A program made the translations under genes and the position numbers. The notes under the pieces are model-generated. The model was given only the letters and a program-made list of their open reading frames with translations, searched no databases and was not told where the DNA came from. A stretch of DNA of 64,000 bases from Eubacteriaceae bacterium (GTDB lineage: Bacteria > Bacillota > Clostridia > Lachnospirales > Lachnospiraceae), in contig CABJBF010000001.1 in NCBI GenBank assembly GCA_902363805.1, positions 62,001 through 126,000 of the forward strand. Reading direction: 5' to 3'. Numbering within the stretch: the stretch's first letter is position 1; the number at the start of each line of letters is the position of its first letter. Positions 26,677-35,639 of this stretch are shown here, in pieces.

Positions 26677-27561
26677 ATGGCTAAGTTGTCAAGAATAGCT
26701 AGACCACAGACCAGGTTTATGCAGAGCAACGAAATTGGGGAGGTTGCAGCAGAAGAGAATGCTTATGGATTTAATCATGCGGTAAGAGGATATGATCCTG
26801 AAGAAGTAGATGATTATATTAATAACCTTTTCGGCAACTACAAAAACACACAGAATGTTTTAAATAAGCAGAAAGAAGAGTTTGAAACAGAACGAGAAAT
26901 GCTTCAATGTGAAATCAATGATTTACATGGAAAAAATGGTGCTCTTCAAGAAGAAAATGATGAACTTAAAGCAACAATAGAGGAACTTAGAGAAGAAATT
27001 TTGGCATTAGCAGAAGGAGCAGGAGATGTTCAACAAAGTGCAGCACCTGCCGCTCCGGTAGAAAAACCGGAACCTGAAATTGTATACGTTGAAGTACCGG
27101 TAGAAAAACCATCTACAGATGACGGTAGTGCTGAATATGAAGTTCTTTATGCCGAGAATAATGAATTAATTGGAAAGAACAGAACTTTAAGTATCGAAAA
27201 TGCTAAATTGCAAAAGAGTGCAGCTGCAAGTGCTATGGAAGCTAAAGCGGCAACTGACAAATTAGGTGAAATTCAAAGCAGATTAGATGAAAGCGAAAAT
27301 AAATTAGCAGATAATCAGAATAAACTTGAGGAATGTCAGGCTCAATTAGAAAATAGCAAAGCTCAGTTAGAAGACAGTCAGGTTCAGTTGTTAGAAACTC
27401 AGGAAAAAGTTGAAGAAGGTCAGACAAGAATCCAGAGTATGGAAGAAGAAATGACTAAGATGCGTAAGAAGATGGAAGTTGTTGACAGTAAGGAATTAAT
27501 TGATTCACTTATTTCATCTATGGGAAGCCTTGAATCTGTACTTAAACAAAGACAGGAATAA
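26677..27561 (+). CDS. DivIVA-like coiled-coil protein
   Basis: I chose the ATG at 26677, 9 bases after AAAGGAG, giving 294 residues. Near residue 30 is the DivIVA N-terminal signature (FNHAVRGYDPEEVDDYINNL), the membrane-curvature and pole-binding element. The rest is long coiled coil, with a Pro-rich break near 125-145 (APAAPVEKPEPE) and a run of LEDSQ/LEECQ/LENSK-type heptads near 205-250 that reflects recent internal repeat growth. It follows the tad genes and DUF192, so it may help place the pilus machine or act in division or growth. It ends in a hairpin terminator. Confidence 0.8.
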   Translation: MAKLSRIARPQTRFMQSNEIGEVAAEENAYGFNHAVRGYDPEEVDDYINNLFGNYKNTQNVLNKQKEEFETEREMLQCEINDLHGKNGALQEENDELKATIEELREEILALAEGAGDVQQSAAPAAPVEKPEPEIVYVEVPVEKPSTDDGSAEYEVLYAENNELIGKNRTLSIENAKLQKSAAASAMEAKAATDKLGEIQSRLDESENKLADNQNKLEECQAQLENSKAQLEDSQVQLLETQEKVEEGQTRIQSMEEEMTKMRKKMEVVDSKELIDSLISSMGSLESVLKQRQE

Positions 27562-27639
27562 TTAGTGGGGGTATGAATTTTTGTATAGAAAAGATCGACA
27601 AAAATTGGTTGTTTGTCAAGCATAGGGGTAATCCCTTGT

Positions 27640-27676
27640 AAAAATCGTGTGTGATTTATAATCACACACGATTTTT
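27640..27676. terminator. Bidirectional terminator
   Basis: AAAAATCGTGTGTGAT pairs perfectly with ATCACACACGATTTTTT around a TTATA loop, with A and T runs for both directions. It separates the DivIVA-like gene from the minus-strand transposase remnant. Confidence 0.88.
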
Positions 27677-28320
27677 TATATAGTATCACAAGATAACATT
27701 ATTCTGTTTCTAAAATTATCAAAATTCCTATATCCGTAAGCATTTCGCTTAATCACTTTAATCTTATTATTCATTCCTTCAGTATAACCGTTTGTATATG
27801 GACAATCAAAACTGTTAAGTATGTATTTAGCCCAATTGGCAAGTGTGGTAAGTACTGAATTAAATTCATCTAGTTCACTGACAGATGCAGCATTAATAAA
27901 TTTACGAAGTTTTGGTTTGGCTTCAGAGCTACTTTTGGGGTCCATAAAGTCATAAAAAAGCTCTTTTAAATAATAAGCCTGAGCAAGATCATTTGACTGC
28001 TGTAACATAACTTCAAGTGCATTAAGACTTTCCTCATTCAGTTTGCTTTTATGAGCCAAAATCAATTTGTGACTGTGTTTAAAATATTTTCTTTTGCTTG
28101 GATACATGTCCTTTTGAACTCTGACACGAACTCTTTCAGTGGCACCTGTCACTTGCTTTACTACATGAACCGTGTTAGTCAATGTACCACAGTGAGGACA
28201 TTGGCAGTATTTACGTTGCAATTTAAAATAAATGTGATGTTCATCAGGTGTAGATTTCGATTTAGAAATAAAAAGCGCTTTAATTTTCAATAAATTTGAA
28301 ATTTAATCATTATTAGACAT
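27676..28320 (-). pseudogene. Decayed ISL3-family transposase
   Basis: The C-terminal ~140 residues match ISL3 transposases (VRVQKDMYPSKRKYFKHSHKL, LAQAYYLKELFYDFMD, FDCPYTNGYTEGMNNKIKVIKRNAYGYRNF with the late catalytic Glu). The N-terminus has the family zinc-finger start YCQCPHCG. Between them the helix-turn-helix and the first catalytic Asp region are missing, an internal in-frame deletion (intact proteins are ~400+ residues). Reading upstream in frame to an ATG at 28320 gives MSNND then a stop (TAA, 28303-28305), so the original start is also broken. It cannot encode an active enzyme. Inverted repeats at the ends were not found. Confidence 0.85.
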
Positions 28321-28387
28321 AGTAAAATTTACATAAAATAAAAATGGTTCTAAATCTTATCTCCCAAGTAAAGTTTAGAATCAAAAA

Positions 28388-28426
28388 ATATAAACAGGGT
28401 TGTCATAATGACAACCCTGTTTATAT
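28388..28426. terminator. Terminator for the ferredoxin gene (bidirectional form)
   Basis: An almost perfect palindrome centred on GTCATAATGAC (arms ATATAAACAGGGTTGTCAT and complement) has T runs on both sides. It lies about 45 bases beyond the ferredoxin stop codon on the minus strand. The 150 bases between the transposase remnant and this hairpin hold no gene. Confidence 0.85.
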
Positions 28427-28470
28427 TTTTCTAATATTTAGATTCTAAATATTAATCGTCCGATTTTAAA

Positions 28471-28641
28471 TTAGTCTAAAACGATTGAGTCTGTTGGGCA
28501 AGCTGCTGTGCAAGCACCACATTCGATGCACTGATCAGCGTTGATTACGCAAGCACTACCGTCGTTTGAGATTGCTCCAACTGGACAAGCTCCTTCACAA
28601 GCACCACATCCGATGCAACCATCTGTAATTTTGTAAGCCAT
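28471..28641 (-). CDS. 2[4Fe-4S] clostridial-type ferredoxin
   Basis: This 56-residue protein reads MAYKITDGCIGCGACEGACP, then VGAISNDGSACVINADQC, then IECGACTAACP and TDSIVLD. It has the two CxxCxxCxxxCP cluster motifs that bind two [4Fe-4S] clusters, the hallmark of small clostridial ferredoxins used as low-potential electron carriers for pyruvate:ferredoxin oxidoreductase, hydrogenase and Rnf. The start codon follows GGAGGCATACATA, an excellent ribosome site. It is monocistronic, with its own promoter and terminator. Codon choice is strongly biased, as for an abundant protein. Confidence 0.97.
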   Translation of the reverse strand: MAYKITDGCIGCGACEGACPVGAISNDGSACVINADQCIECGACTAACPTDSIVLD

Positions 28642-28673
28642 TATGTATGCCTCCTTTATAGTTTTATACAGTA

Positions 28674-28702
28674 ATAATAATACAAATAATTACATATTGC
28701 AA
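28674..28702 (-). promoter_or_regulatory. Promoter of the ferredoxin gene
   Basis: On the minus strand, TTGCAA (28697-28702) and TATTAT (28674-28679) are spaced by 17 bases, about 33 bases before the start codon. Confidence 0.65.
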
Positions 28703-28881
28703 CATCTAAGTGATGAGAAAAATAAACATTTTAGGTAAAAAATGGACCTATAAAATATATGAAAAAATGTGCATATATTAAAAAGAATATTCATATCCGG
28801 ATAGAAGTAAAAGAATACTCATTTATAGTTATAAATCTGGGAATTACTGCTTGTATTTAATTTATTTGCAATTATAAAAAC

Positions 28882-29601
28882 CTACCTTATAACCGTTAGT
28901 ACGCGTCCGAATACATACCATTCAGATGGGTCAGTAGCAACAATATCTTTTCCAAAACCATTTACAGGTTTAAGCACGGAAGGAGTGCCATACTCATATT
29001 TTCTGATATAAACATGACGTCCTTTAAGAAAAATACCGGTTTCTCCGTAGGCAGGAGAACGGTCATTTGCAATAATCAAAACATCGTCTTTAAGGTATGC
29101 CGGATGAAGTGATTTATTAGTGACTCTTATTCCGCACATCATAGATGAACCGAATTCCTCCTCATAAGATGAAACATCTATGTAATCGGCATAAAAACTG
29201 TCAAATAACATTTCGTCTCCCATGCAACCGGTTGGAACAATGACAGGAATATAGGTTTTGCCCTGAAGTTGATTTAAGTTGTACAATTTTGTTTCAAAAT
29301 TTGCTATTTCAGAAATTAGATTACATGCTCTTTCAGGGAGCTTTGTGTAATCTATATTTAGATGTCTGTCAAGTCCTAATAGATAATCTATTGAGACACC
29401 TAATGCTTGAGATAATTTTATTAAGTTATATGTTGTAGGACATCCGGTATGACCGCTCATCAGTTTTTTTAGAGTGTCATATGAAATGTTGGAAACATCA
29501 GATAATTTCTTTAAAGTCCAATTTCTTTCATTGAGAATCTGATTAATTGTCTCTACAACAGTGTTAGTATATTGTAATAAGTCAAATTGTTTAAGATTCA
29601 T
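28882..29601 (-). CDS. XRE-family regulator with S24/LexA-like C-terminal domain
   Basis: The 239-residue protein has a Cro/C1-type helix-turn-helix at ~18-75 (ILNERNWTLKKLSDVSNISYDTLKKLMSG and a following LSQALGVSIDYLLG). A C-terminal ~120-residue domain resembles the S24 peptidase fold, with NKSLHPAYLKDDVLIIAN at the usual Ser position and KGRHVYIRKYEYG at the usual Lys region. An Ala-Gly or Cys-Gly cleavage site is not obvious, so self-cleavage is uncertain. Such proteins repress phage or stress genes, but this one stands alone and is divergent from the Spo0A gene, so local control is possible. No adjacent prophage genes exist. Confidence 0.8.
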   Translation of the reverse strand: MNLKQFDLLQYTNTVVETINQILNERNWTLKKLSDVSNISYDTLKKLMSGHTGCPTTYNLIKLSQALGVSIDYLLGLDRHLNIDYTKLPERACNLISEIANFETKLYNLNQLQGKTYIPVIVPTGCMGDEMLFDSFYADYIDVSSYEEEFGSSMMCGIRVTNKSLHPAYLKDDVLIIANDRSPAYGETGIFLKGRHVYIRKYEYGTPSVLKPVNGFGKDIVATDPSEWYVFGRVLTVIR

Positions 29602-29824
29602 TTTGGTTCCTTCGATGGCACTTTTTAAAATTTTAGAAAATTAAAATAGTGCAATTTAAGTTCTTTTAAATAACTTTGGTTACAGTTATATTTTATTATA
29701 AGAATTAAATAAATTCAAGTTAGCTGTAGGTGACAAGCTTGGGGTGTGGCTTATCATATAGCAGAATAAGGCGAAAATACAACTTATTCATTAATAAAAT
29801 ATTATGAGAGCAAGGGGTGTTTTA

Positions 29825-30571
29825 ATGAGTAAAACCAAGATTGTAGTAATTGACAATGACAAGAAGGCAGTATGGGAGCTTAGTAAAAGCTTAGAGTGTG
29901 AAGAAAACATTGAGGTAGTATCAGTTGAAGAAAATGGAATAGACGGATTGGAAGCAATTAATAAATATAATCCGGATATAGTCATAATGGAACTACTGCT
30001 AACAGGAATAGATGGATTTAGTATTATTGATTATATAAAAGAATGCAAATATGATATAAAAATAATTCTTACATCTGTAATTAATCAACAAAATATAGTT
30101 AGGGAGGCCTTTGATAAGGGAATAGATTATTTTGTTGTTAAGCCATATGATGTAAACACAATAGTGAACAGAGTTAAGCGTATAATCGGAGAAAATAAAA
30201 ATAGTGAAACATTTAGTGCAATTTATAGTGTAGATTCTATAATTGCAAATTCACTGATTCAGTTAGGTATTCCAGCAAGTTTAAAAGGATACAGATATGT
30301 AGCGACAGGAATAAAAAGAGCAACAGAAGATCAGGGAGTGCTAGAGGGAGTTACAAAAATATTATATCCTGACATTGCAAAGGAATATGATTCAACACCG
30401 CAAAGAGTTGAAAAGGCAATTAGACATGCAATTGAAGTTGCTTGGAATAAAAATAGTGACAGTGATTTAAAAAACAAATTTTGCGTTAATTTAGATAAAG
30501 GAAGAAAAAGACCAACAAATTCAGAATTTATTGCAACAATGTCACAATACATAATTAATTCATATAGGTAG
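29825..30571 (+). CDS. spo0A: Spo0A homologue with Glu at the phospho-acceptor position
   Basis: The 248-residue protein (ATG at 29825) has a receiver domain at ~1-125 and the Spo0A-specific DNA-binding domain at ~140-245: IPASLKGYRYVATGIKRA, LYPDIAKEYDSTPQRVEKAIRHAIEVAW and PTNSEFIATM, close to Bacillus Spo0A. The receiver keeps the switch Thr (IILTS) and Lys (VVKPYD), but the segment IVIMELLLTGIDGF has Glu (codon GAA, 29990-29992, residue 56) where the phosphorylated Asp belongs. The acid pocket reads IDND rather than DD. Glu can mimic phospho-Asp in some receivers, so it may be always active, or it may answer to another signal. No spoIVB gene lies upstream. Confidence 0.9.
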   Translation: MSKTKIVVIDNDKKAVWELSKSLECEENIEVVSVEENGIDGLEAINKYNPDIVIMELLLTGIDGFSIIDYIKECKYDIKIILTSVINQQNIVREAFDKGIDYFVVKPYDVNTIVNRVKRIIGENKNSETFSAIYSVDSIIANSLIQLGIPASLKGYRYVATGIKRATEDQGVLEGVTKILYPDIAKEYDSTPQRVEKAIRHAIEVAWNKNSDSDLKNKFCVNLDKGRKRPTNSEFIATMSQYIINSYR

Positions 30572-30623
30572 TTAGGCAAAACTCTATATGGGGAATGCTT
30601 TAAGCTATATTGGGGTAAAAGAC

Positions 30624-30744
30624 AAAAAAGAACTGCTATTATTAAAAAGAAATGCGATGTATGTGTAGCATATTTGATAAATTATTTTGTAAATTTACAC
30701 CGAAGTAATTTATCGATTCTTTAAAATAATAGTGGTTCTTTTTT
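30624..30744. terminator. Long bidirectional terminator structure after spo0A
   Basis: AAAAAAGAACTGCTATTATT (30624-30643) pairs over 20 bp, with two G-U pairs, with 30725-30744, giving T runs on both strands. Inside, GATAAATTA and TAATTTATC form a second stem. It separates the convergent spo0A and sensor kinase genes. Confidence 0.75.
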
Positions 30745-30786
30745 TATATAATTATTAGGTAATTATGTCTGTTTTTATAATTAAAA

Positions 30787-32217
30787 TTATTTTTTTGCGA
30801 GTGATAATGAGAAAATAAATTCTGTTCCCACTCCTTCGGTGCTTATAACATCAATAGTTTCATTGTGCGCTGAAATAATTTCTTTTACAATGGAAAGCCC
30901 AATCCCGGAACCGGTTTTATCCATACCTCTTGAAGAGTCTGTCTTATAAAAACGCTGCCAGATTTTATTAATATTATCATGGGAAATACCAATTCCATTG
31001 TCTTTGACAACGCAGAATAATTTGCCACGATTGTTGTATAGTCTGATAATAATTTCAGAATCATTAAAACTAAATTTAATGGCGTTATCAATGAGATTAT
31101 ATATAACCTGTTCAATCTTACCTTTATCGGCATTAACAGTAGTTTTCTTTGCTTCATTAACAATAGTTAATTTAATATTTTTCTTTGAGCTCATTCCTTC
31201 TAGAGTTTCTATAGAACTATGAATGAGTTCAAGAACATCGAAGTCTTCTAAAATAAGTTCAGGACCTTTGTTGCTCCAAACATTTAAATCTCTTAGACCA
31301 TTGGTTAAATGCTCCAGTCGGTTTGCTTCAGACAAAACAATCCCAAGATATTTATTTTGCATTTCAGGAGGAATGGTTCCATCCATAATAGCTTCAATGT
31401 AACCTTTTATTGAAGTAAGTGGAGAACGAAAATCATGAGAAATATTTGATATAAATTTCTGTTGATATTCATTGCTGTCTCTTAACTGACTTGCCATATA
31501 ATTTAGAGAAGTGGCAACATCTCCTATTTCATCGTCTGAATAAATTTTTATAGGTTCAAAATCAAAATTACCTTGAGCATATTGCATTGCAGCAGTTCTA
31601 ATATCCTTTAATGGTGCATAAATAAACCATACAAAATTAAAGAAAATAATTAACGACAATAATAAAATTATAAAATATGTTAAATAAAAAATCTTTGTTA
31701 TGGTGTAACTTGAAGATTTTATTGATGCTGTGGAAACATGTACAAGCATATAACCGTAAGGGCTTGATGAACCGGATTTAATCGGGTGGACAACATGAAG
31801 CATGTCGGTTTTAAAAATGTTGTACATATTGCTAATCTGATAATGACCTCCGTTCTGGTAATCTGAAGGGTCAAAGTTTGAAATAATAATTGACTTTGAA
31901 GAGTCAGAATTTAAATCAGAGCCATCACTTGAATACTTTAAGTTAAAATCAGAGCCTAAAATCCAAACTTCTGCATTTAAAACTTTATTAAAATCTTCTA
32001 CATATGGTTCAAAATCAGTAATATCTGAAATTGAATATTTGCAATCGTCTGCAATATTTTTGGAGGCAACAGTAGCGTAGTTGTATAATTGAGACGCTGT
32101 AGTTTCAACCAAATGATTGTAGGTTATATTTGTTGACCAATAGGTAATAATAAGCATACCTAAAATCGCAAATGAAATATAACCAATAAAAAATTTCTCA
32201 AGAATAGAATCTTTCAT
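30787..32217 (-). CDS. Membrane sensor histidine kinase
   Basis: I chose the ATG at 32217 (TTGGAG 8 bases upstream), giving 476 residues. The order is: a first membrane helix at ~8-28, an extracytoplasmic sensor region at ~30-170, a second helix at ~175-198, HAMP (~200-250), a HisKA dimer domain with FISNISHDFRSPLTSIKGY near 255-275 and the phospho-His near 262, and HATPase motifs NLIDNAIKF, DNGIGIS and GSGIGLSIV. It should phosphorylate the response regulator encoded just upstream on the same strand. The signal is unknown. The 115-base gap to the regulator gene holds palindromic element C. Confidence 0.93.
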   Translation of the reverse strand: MKDSILEKFFIGYISFAILGMLIITYWSTNITYNHLVETTASQLYNYATVASKNIADDCKYSISDITDFEPYVEDFNKVLNAEVWILGSDFNLKYSSDGSDLNSDSSKSIIISNFDPSDYQNGGHYQISNMYNIFKTDMLHVVHPIKSGSSSPYGYMLVHVSTASIKSSSYTITKIFYLTYFIILLLSLIIFFNFVWFIYAPLKDIRTAAMQYAQGNFDFEPIKIYSDDEIGDVATSLNYMASQLRDSNEYQQKFISNISHDFRSPLTSIKGYIEAIMDGTIPPEMQNKYLGIVLSEANRLEHLTNGLRDLNVWSNKGPELILEDFDVLELIHSSIETLEGMSSKKNIKLTIVNEAKKTTVNADKGKIEQVIYNLIDNAIKFSFNDSEIIIRLYNNRGKLFCVVKDNGIGISHDNINKIWQRFYKTDSSRGMDKTGSGIGLSIVKEIISAHNETIDVISTEGVGTEFIFSLSLAKK

Positions 32218-32260
32218 AGTAATCTCCAATTTGTAAATAGCAACATAATCTTTATTTGTT

Positions 32261-32340
32261 ATAATGGCGGGTCACAATGTCCTTTACCCACTCATGAGCA
32301 AGCTCATGTGGGCTTAGACCTTTTGACCCTAGAATCTTGA
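32261..32340. repeat. Palindromic intergenic element C
   Basis: The ends AATGGCGGGTC and GACCCTAGAATCTT are imperfect inverted repeats. Inside is a hairpin with CATGAGC/GCTCATG and CCCA/TGGG. The string GCTCATGTGGGCTTAGACCTTTTGACCCT is matched at 20+ positions in element D (56457-56593). It sits between the response regulator and the kinase genes and would form a stable hairpin in their shared message. Confidence 0.7.
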
Positions 32341-32344
32341 TAAA

Positions 32345-33049
32345 TTATGCTTTGCTGTGTACTTCAAATTTGTAGCCGATACCCCATACAGTGGAAAGAG
32401 CCCATGTGTCGCTGTCGTGAATTTTTTCACGAATTCTTTTAATGTGTACATCGACAGTTCTGGTGTCTCCGGCATATTCATATCCCCAGATATTGTCTAA
32501 TAACTGTTCTCTTGTAAATACCTGATTTGGAGAGGAAGCAAGGAAATATAAAAGTTCAATTTCCTTAGGTGCCATTTCAAGAGTTTCACCTTTATAAACT
32601 ACTTCATAATTAGAAAGGTTAACTGTAAGGTCTGGGAATTTAACGACTTCAGCTCCACCGGTAGTAGTAGAAGTTGTCTGGTTTGCGCGACGTAAAAGAG
32701 CTTTGACTCTTGCGACGAGTTCCTTAGAATCGAATGGTTTAATCATATAGTCATCTGCTCCAAGTTCCAATCCAAGAACCTTATCAAAAACTTCTGTTTT
32801 GGCAGAAAGCATAATAATTGGTACATTTGACTCCATTCTTATTTCACGGCATACCTGATAGCCGTCTTTTCCGGGAAGCATAATGTCTAACAAAACAACA
32901 TCAGGCATATATTCCTTAAATGCTGTGATTGCAGACTGTCCGTCATGCTCAATACGGGTATCAAAACACTCTTTTGTCAAATAAAGAGAGATTAATTCTG
33001 CAATATGTTCATCATCATCTACTATTAAAATTTTCTGTTTACTAACCAT
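32345..33049 (-). CDS. OmpR/PhoB-family response regulator
   Basis: I chose the ATG at 33049 after TTGGAGG, giving 234 residues. The receiver has ILIVDDDEH at the N-terminus, LLDIMLPGKDG with the phospho-Asp near residue 53, and MIKPFDSKELVARV with the Lys near 102. The C-terminal winged helix (~130-232) has FTREQLLDNIWGYEYAGDTRTVDVHIKRIREKI. It is the first gene of a two-gene unit with the kinase. The target genes are unknown. Confidence 0.94.
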   Translation of the reverse strand: MVSKQKILIVDDDEHIAELISLYLTKECFDTRIEHDGQSAITAFKEYMPDVVLLDIMLPGKDGYQVCREIRMESNVPIIMLSAKTEVFDKVLGLELGADDYMIKPFDSKELVARVKALLRRANQTTSTTTGGAEVVKFPDLTVNLSNYEVVYKGETLEMAPKEIELLYFLASSPNQVFTREQLLDNIWGYEYAGDTRTVDVHIKRIREKIHDSDTWALSTVWGIGYKFEVHSKA

Positions 33050-33142
33050 AATATCCTCCAATTATACATATACAAGTGTTTTTTTTAAGTTATATGCATG
33101 ATAAATGTAACATTTATAAATGAACAAACATTGTATATACTT

Positions 33143-35515
33143 TTATTTAAATGTAACAACAGTAGCTCCGGCACCGCCTTCGCCATGCTCGCCGTTTCTG
33201 TATGATTTTACATAACTCAGATTTTTCAAATGATTCTGGATAGCACTTCTAAGAGCACCGGTCCCCTTTCCATGAATTATGTAAACCTGAGGCAAATGTG
33301 CTATATAAGCGTCATCTAAATATTTGTCTAATTCAAATATAGCTTCATCTACAGTTTTGCCAATTAAATTTAATTCCATTTTTACGTTTTTAGCCTTGTC
33401 CATTTTTATCTTACCTGTGTTGCTTCGGACAAGACCAGGTGCTTTTACATCAGGCTCATCTAGAATCTCTAAATCAGAAATGTTAACCTTGGAATTTAAA
33501 ATACCCATTTGTACATTAACGTCTCCATTGGCATTTGGTAAAGTAGAAATCGTTCCTTTTAAATTAAGACTAAGAACCTTAACTCCTGTTCCGATTTTAA
33601 ATTCAGAAGGCTTGTGCTTTTTCTTTGCAGCGGAAGCTTTCATGGAAAGACCGCTTTGGTTTTCCTTTAATTTGCTACCGAGTTTGCTTCTGGATTTTTC
33701 CATAGCCTTTGTATTATGAGATTTAGAGCCCTGATTAATTGTTCTTATTGACTCGTCAGCTAATTCTTTTGCATCCTTTAAAATATCAACCGCTTCTTCA
33801 CGGGCTTTAGTAATAATTTTTTCACGTTGTTCATCTAAACGTTTATTTTTTAATTCATAATCCCGCTTTAATGATTTAATTTGTGATTTATAGGCTGCAA
33901 TTTCCTCACGGTCTTTTTCAATTGTAAGTTTGCTCTCTTCTAATTTTGCAATGACATCTTCAAATTTTTCATTTTCTGAATCAATACGTTTCTTTGCATC
34001 ATCAATAATGTAATCAGGAAGTCCGAGCTTTGAAGAAATGGCAAAAGCATTACTTTTTCCGGGAATTCCAATTAACAGTTTATATGTTGGACGAAGAGTC
34101 TCAACATTAAATTCGCAGCAGGCATTTTCTACACCGTCAGTAGAAAGGGCAAATAACTTCAATTCACTATAATGTGTTGTTGCCATTGTGCGTGTTCCGA
34201 TATTTTTTAAGAATGACAAAATGGAAATTCCAAGAGCAGCACCTTCTACAGGGTCAGTTCCCGCGCCTAATTCATCAAACAAAACGAGAGAATTTTCGTC
34301 AGCTTCGTTTAAAATATTTACAGTATTTACCATGTGGGCAGAGAAAGTACTAAGACTTTGTTCAATACTTTGTTCATCACCGATGTCGGCAAATACCTCA
34401 TTAAATACAGCTAACATACTTCCTTCAAATGCAGGAATGTGAAGACCGGACTGTCCCATTAATGTAAGTAAACCTACAGTTTTTAAAGAAACTGTTTTAC
34501 CACCGGTATTTGGTCCGGTTACTATTAATAAAGTAAAATCTTTTCCTAAATGTATATCAATAGGAACTACTTTATGTGGGTCAAGCAATGGATGACGTCC
34601 CTGTTTAATATTAATTTGCTTATTATTACTAAATATAGGTTCACTTGCTTTCATATTCTTAGCAAGTATAGCCCTTGCAAATATAAAATCGAGTTCAGCA
34701 AGAGTATCCATATCTGTTTTTAATTCGTATAAATGCTCAGCACATAAAATGCTTAAATTTGCTAAAATAACCTGAATTTCATCAGCTTCTTTTGATGCAA
34801 GTTCACGAAGTGTATTATTCAAATTGACAACCGCCATAGGCTCAATAAAAAGAGTAGAGCCTGTTGAAGACTGGTCATGTATCATGCCGGGAACTGCACT
34901 GCGGTATTCCTGCTTGACCGGTACACAGTAGCGACCGTCACGCATTGTAATTAATGCATCCTGCAAATAAGTACGCCCTGACTGAGAATTAATTATTGAA
35001 TTCAATTGAGAATGAATTCTATCATTAGTAATCTTTATCTGTCGACGGATATTTTTCAAATTAGCTGAAGCGTCATCGGCTATCTCATCTTCTGAAAGAA
35101 TAAAACCTGTAATTTCAGAATTTAAGTTTGACAAAGGTTCAATGCTGTCAAATAATTGGTCAAGACTGTTGGGTTCACCATCTGAATCTTCTTTACGTGC
35201 AAATGCTTTTATGCGTAAGGCAATTTTTAACAAAGAACTGATTTTTAAAAGCTCTCCGGCACCAAGTGCACTGCCAATTTCAAGTCTTTTAAGACTTGCA
35301 CTTATATCATGTAATCCGGAAAATGATACGCTTCCCTTTTGCCACACGAGTGATAGAGCGTCAGCAGTTTCCTTTTGTAATTTTTTTATTTTATTTAAAT
35401 CTGATATCGGCTCAAGCTTGCGACATTTTTCTTTTCCAAGCTCAGAGCACGCACAATCTGAAAGTCTGTCTATAATTTTGTTATATTCAAGAGTTTTTAA
35501 GACCTTTTTGTTCAT
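33143..35515 (-). CDS. mutS2: MutS2 family ATPase with Smr domain
   Basis: The 790-residue length is standard from the ATG at 35515, which has TTGGAG 8 bases before it; an upstream in-frame ATG at 35575 gives 20 unrelated residues. Walker A is TGPNTGGKTVSLKT near residue 335, Walker B and D-loop VLFDELGAGTDPVEGAALG near 410, a long coiled coil at ~520-600, and the C-terminal Smr nuclease domain at ~710-790 with HGKGTGALRSAI. MutS2 was seen as an anti-recombinase; newer work places related proteins in collided-ribosome rescue. It is divergent from yhaM. Confidence 0.94.
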   Translation of the reverse strand: MNKKVLKTLEYNKIIDRLSDCACSELGKEKCRKLEPISDLNKIKKLQKETADALSLVWQKGSVSFSGLHDISASLKRLEIGSALGAGELLKISSLLKIALRIKAFARKEDSDGEPNSLDQLFDSIEPLSNLNSEITGFILSEDEIADDASANLKNIRRQIKITNDRIHSQLNSIINSQSGRTYLQDALITMRDGRYCVPVKQEYRSAVPGMIHDQSSTGSTLFIEPMAVVNLNNTLRELASKEADEIQVILANLSILCAEHLYELKTDMDTLAELDFIFARAILAKNMKASEPIFSNNKQINIKQGRHPLLDPHKVVPIDIHLGKDFTLLIVTGPNTGGKTVSLKTVGLLTLMGQSGLHIPAFEGSMLAVFNEVFADIGDEQSIEQSLSTFSAHMVNTVNILNEADENSLVLFDELGAGTDPVEGAALGISILSFLKNIGTRTMATTHYSELKLFALSTDGVENACCEFNVETLRPTYKLLIGIPGKSNAFAISSKLGLPDYIIDDAKKRIDSENEKFEDVIAKLEESKLTIEKDREEIAAYKSQIKSLKRDYELKNKRLDEQREKIITKAREEAVDILKDAKELADESIRTINQGSKSHNTKAMEKSRSKLGSKLKENQSGLSMKASAAKKKHKPSEFKIGTGVKVLSLNLKGTISTLPNANGDVNVQMGILNSKVNISDLEILDEPDVKAPGLVRSNTGKIKMDKAKNVKMELNLIGKTVDEAIFELDKYLDDAYIAHLPQVYIIHGKGTGALRSAIQNHLKNLSYVKSYRNGEHGEGGAGATVVTFK

Positions 35516-35639
35516 GATAATACTCCAATTCTTGTATTTAAATTCATAATCAATTATAATAAAGAACAGTTGCAAGGTAAAGGGAAAAATGCCTTAGTAA
35601 AATTAGTGTAGTGGCCATTTGGCTTAGAAAGAGGAAGAA

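Noticed and set aside
27242..27427. Direct repeats in the DivIVA-like gene read as a CRISPR-like array
   Set aside because: Repeats are short coiled-coil heptads within an open reading frame, uneven in length, with no palindromic repeat or unique spacers. No CRISPR array was seen anywhere in the window.
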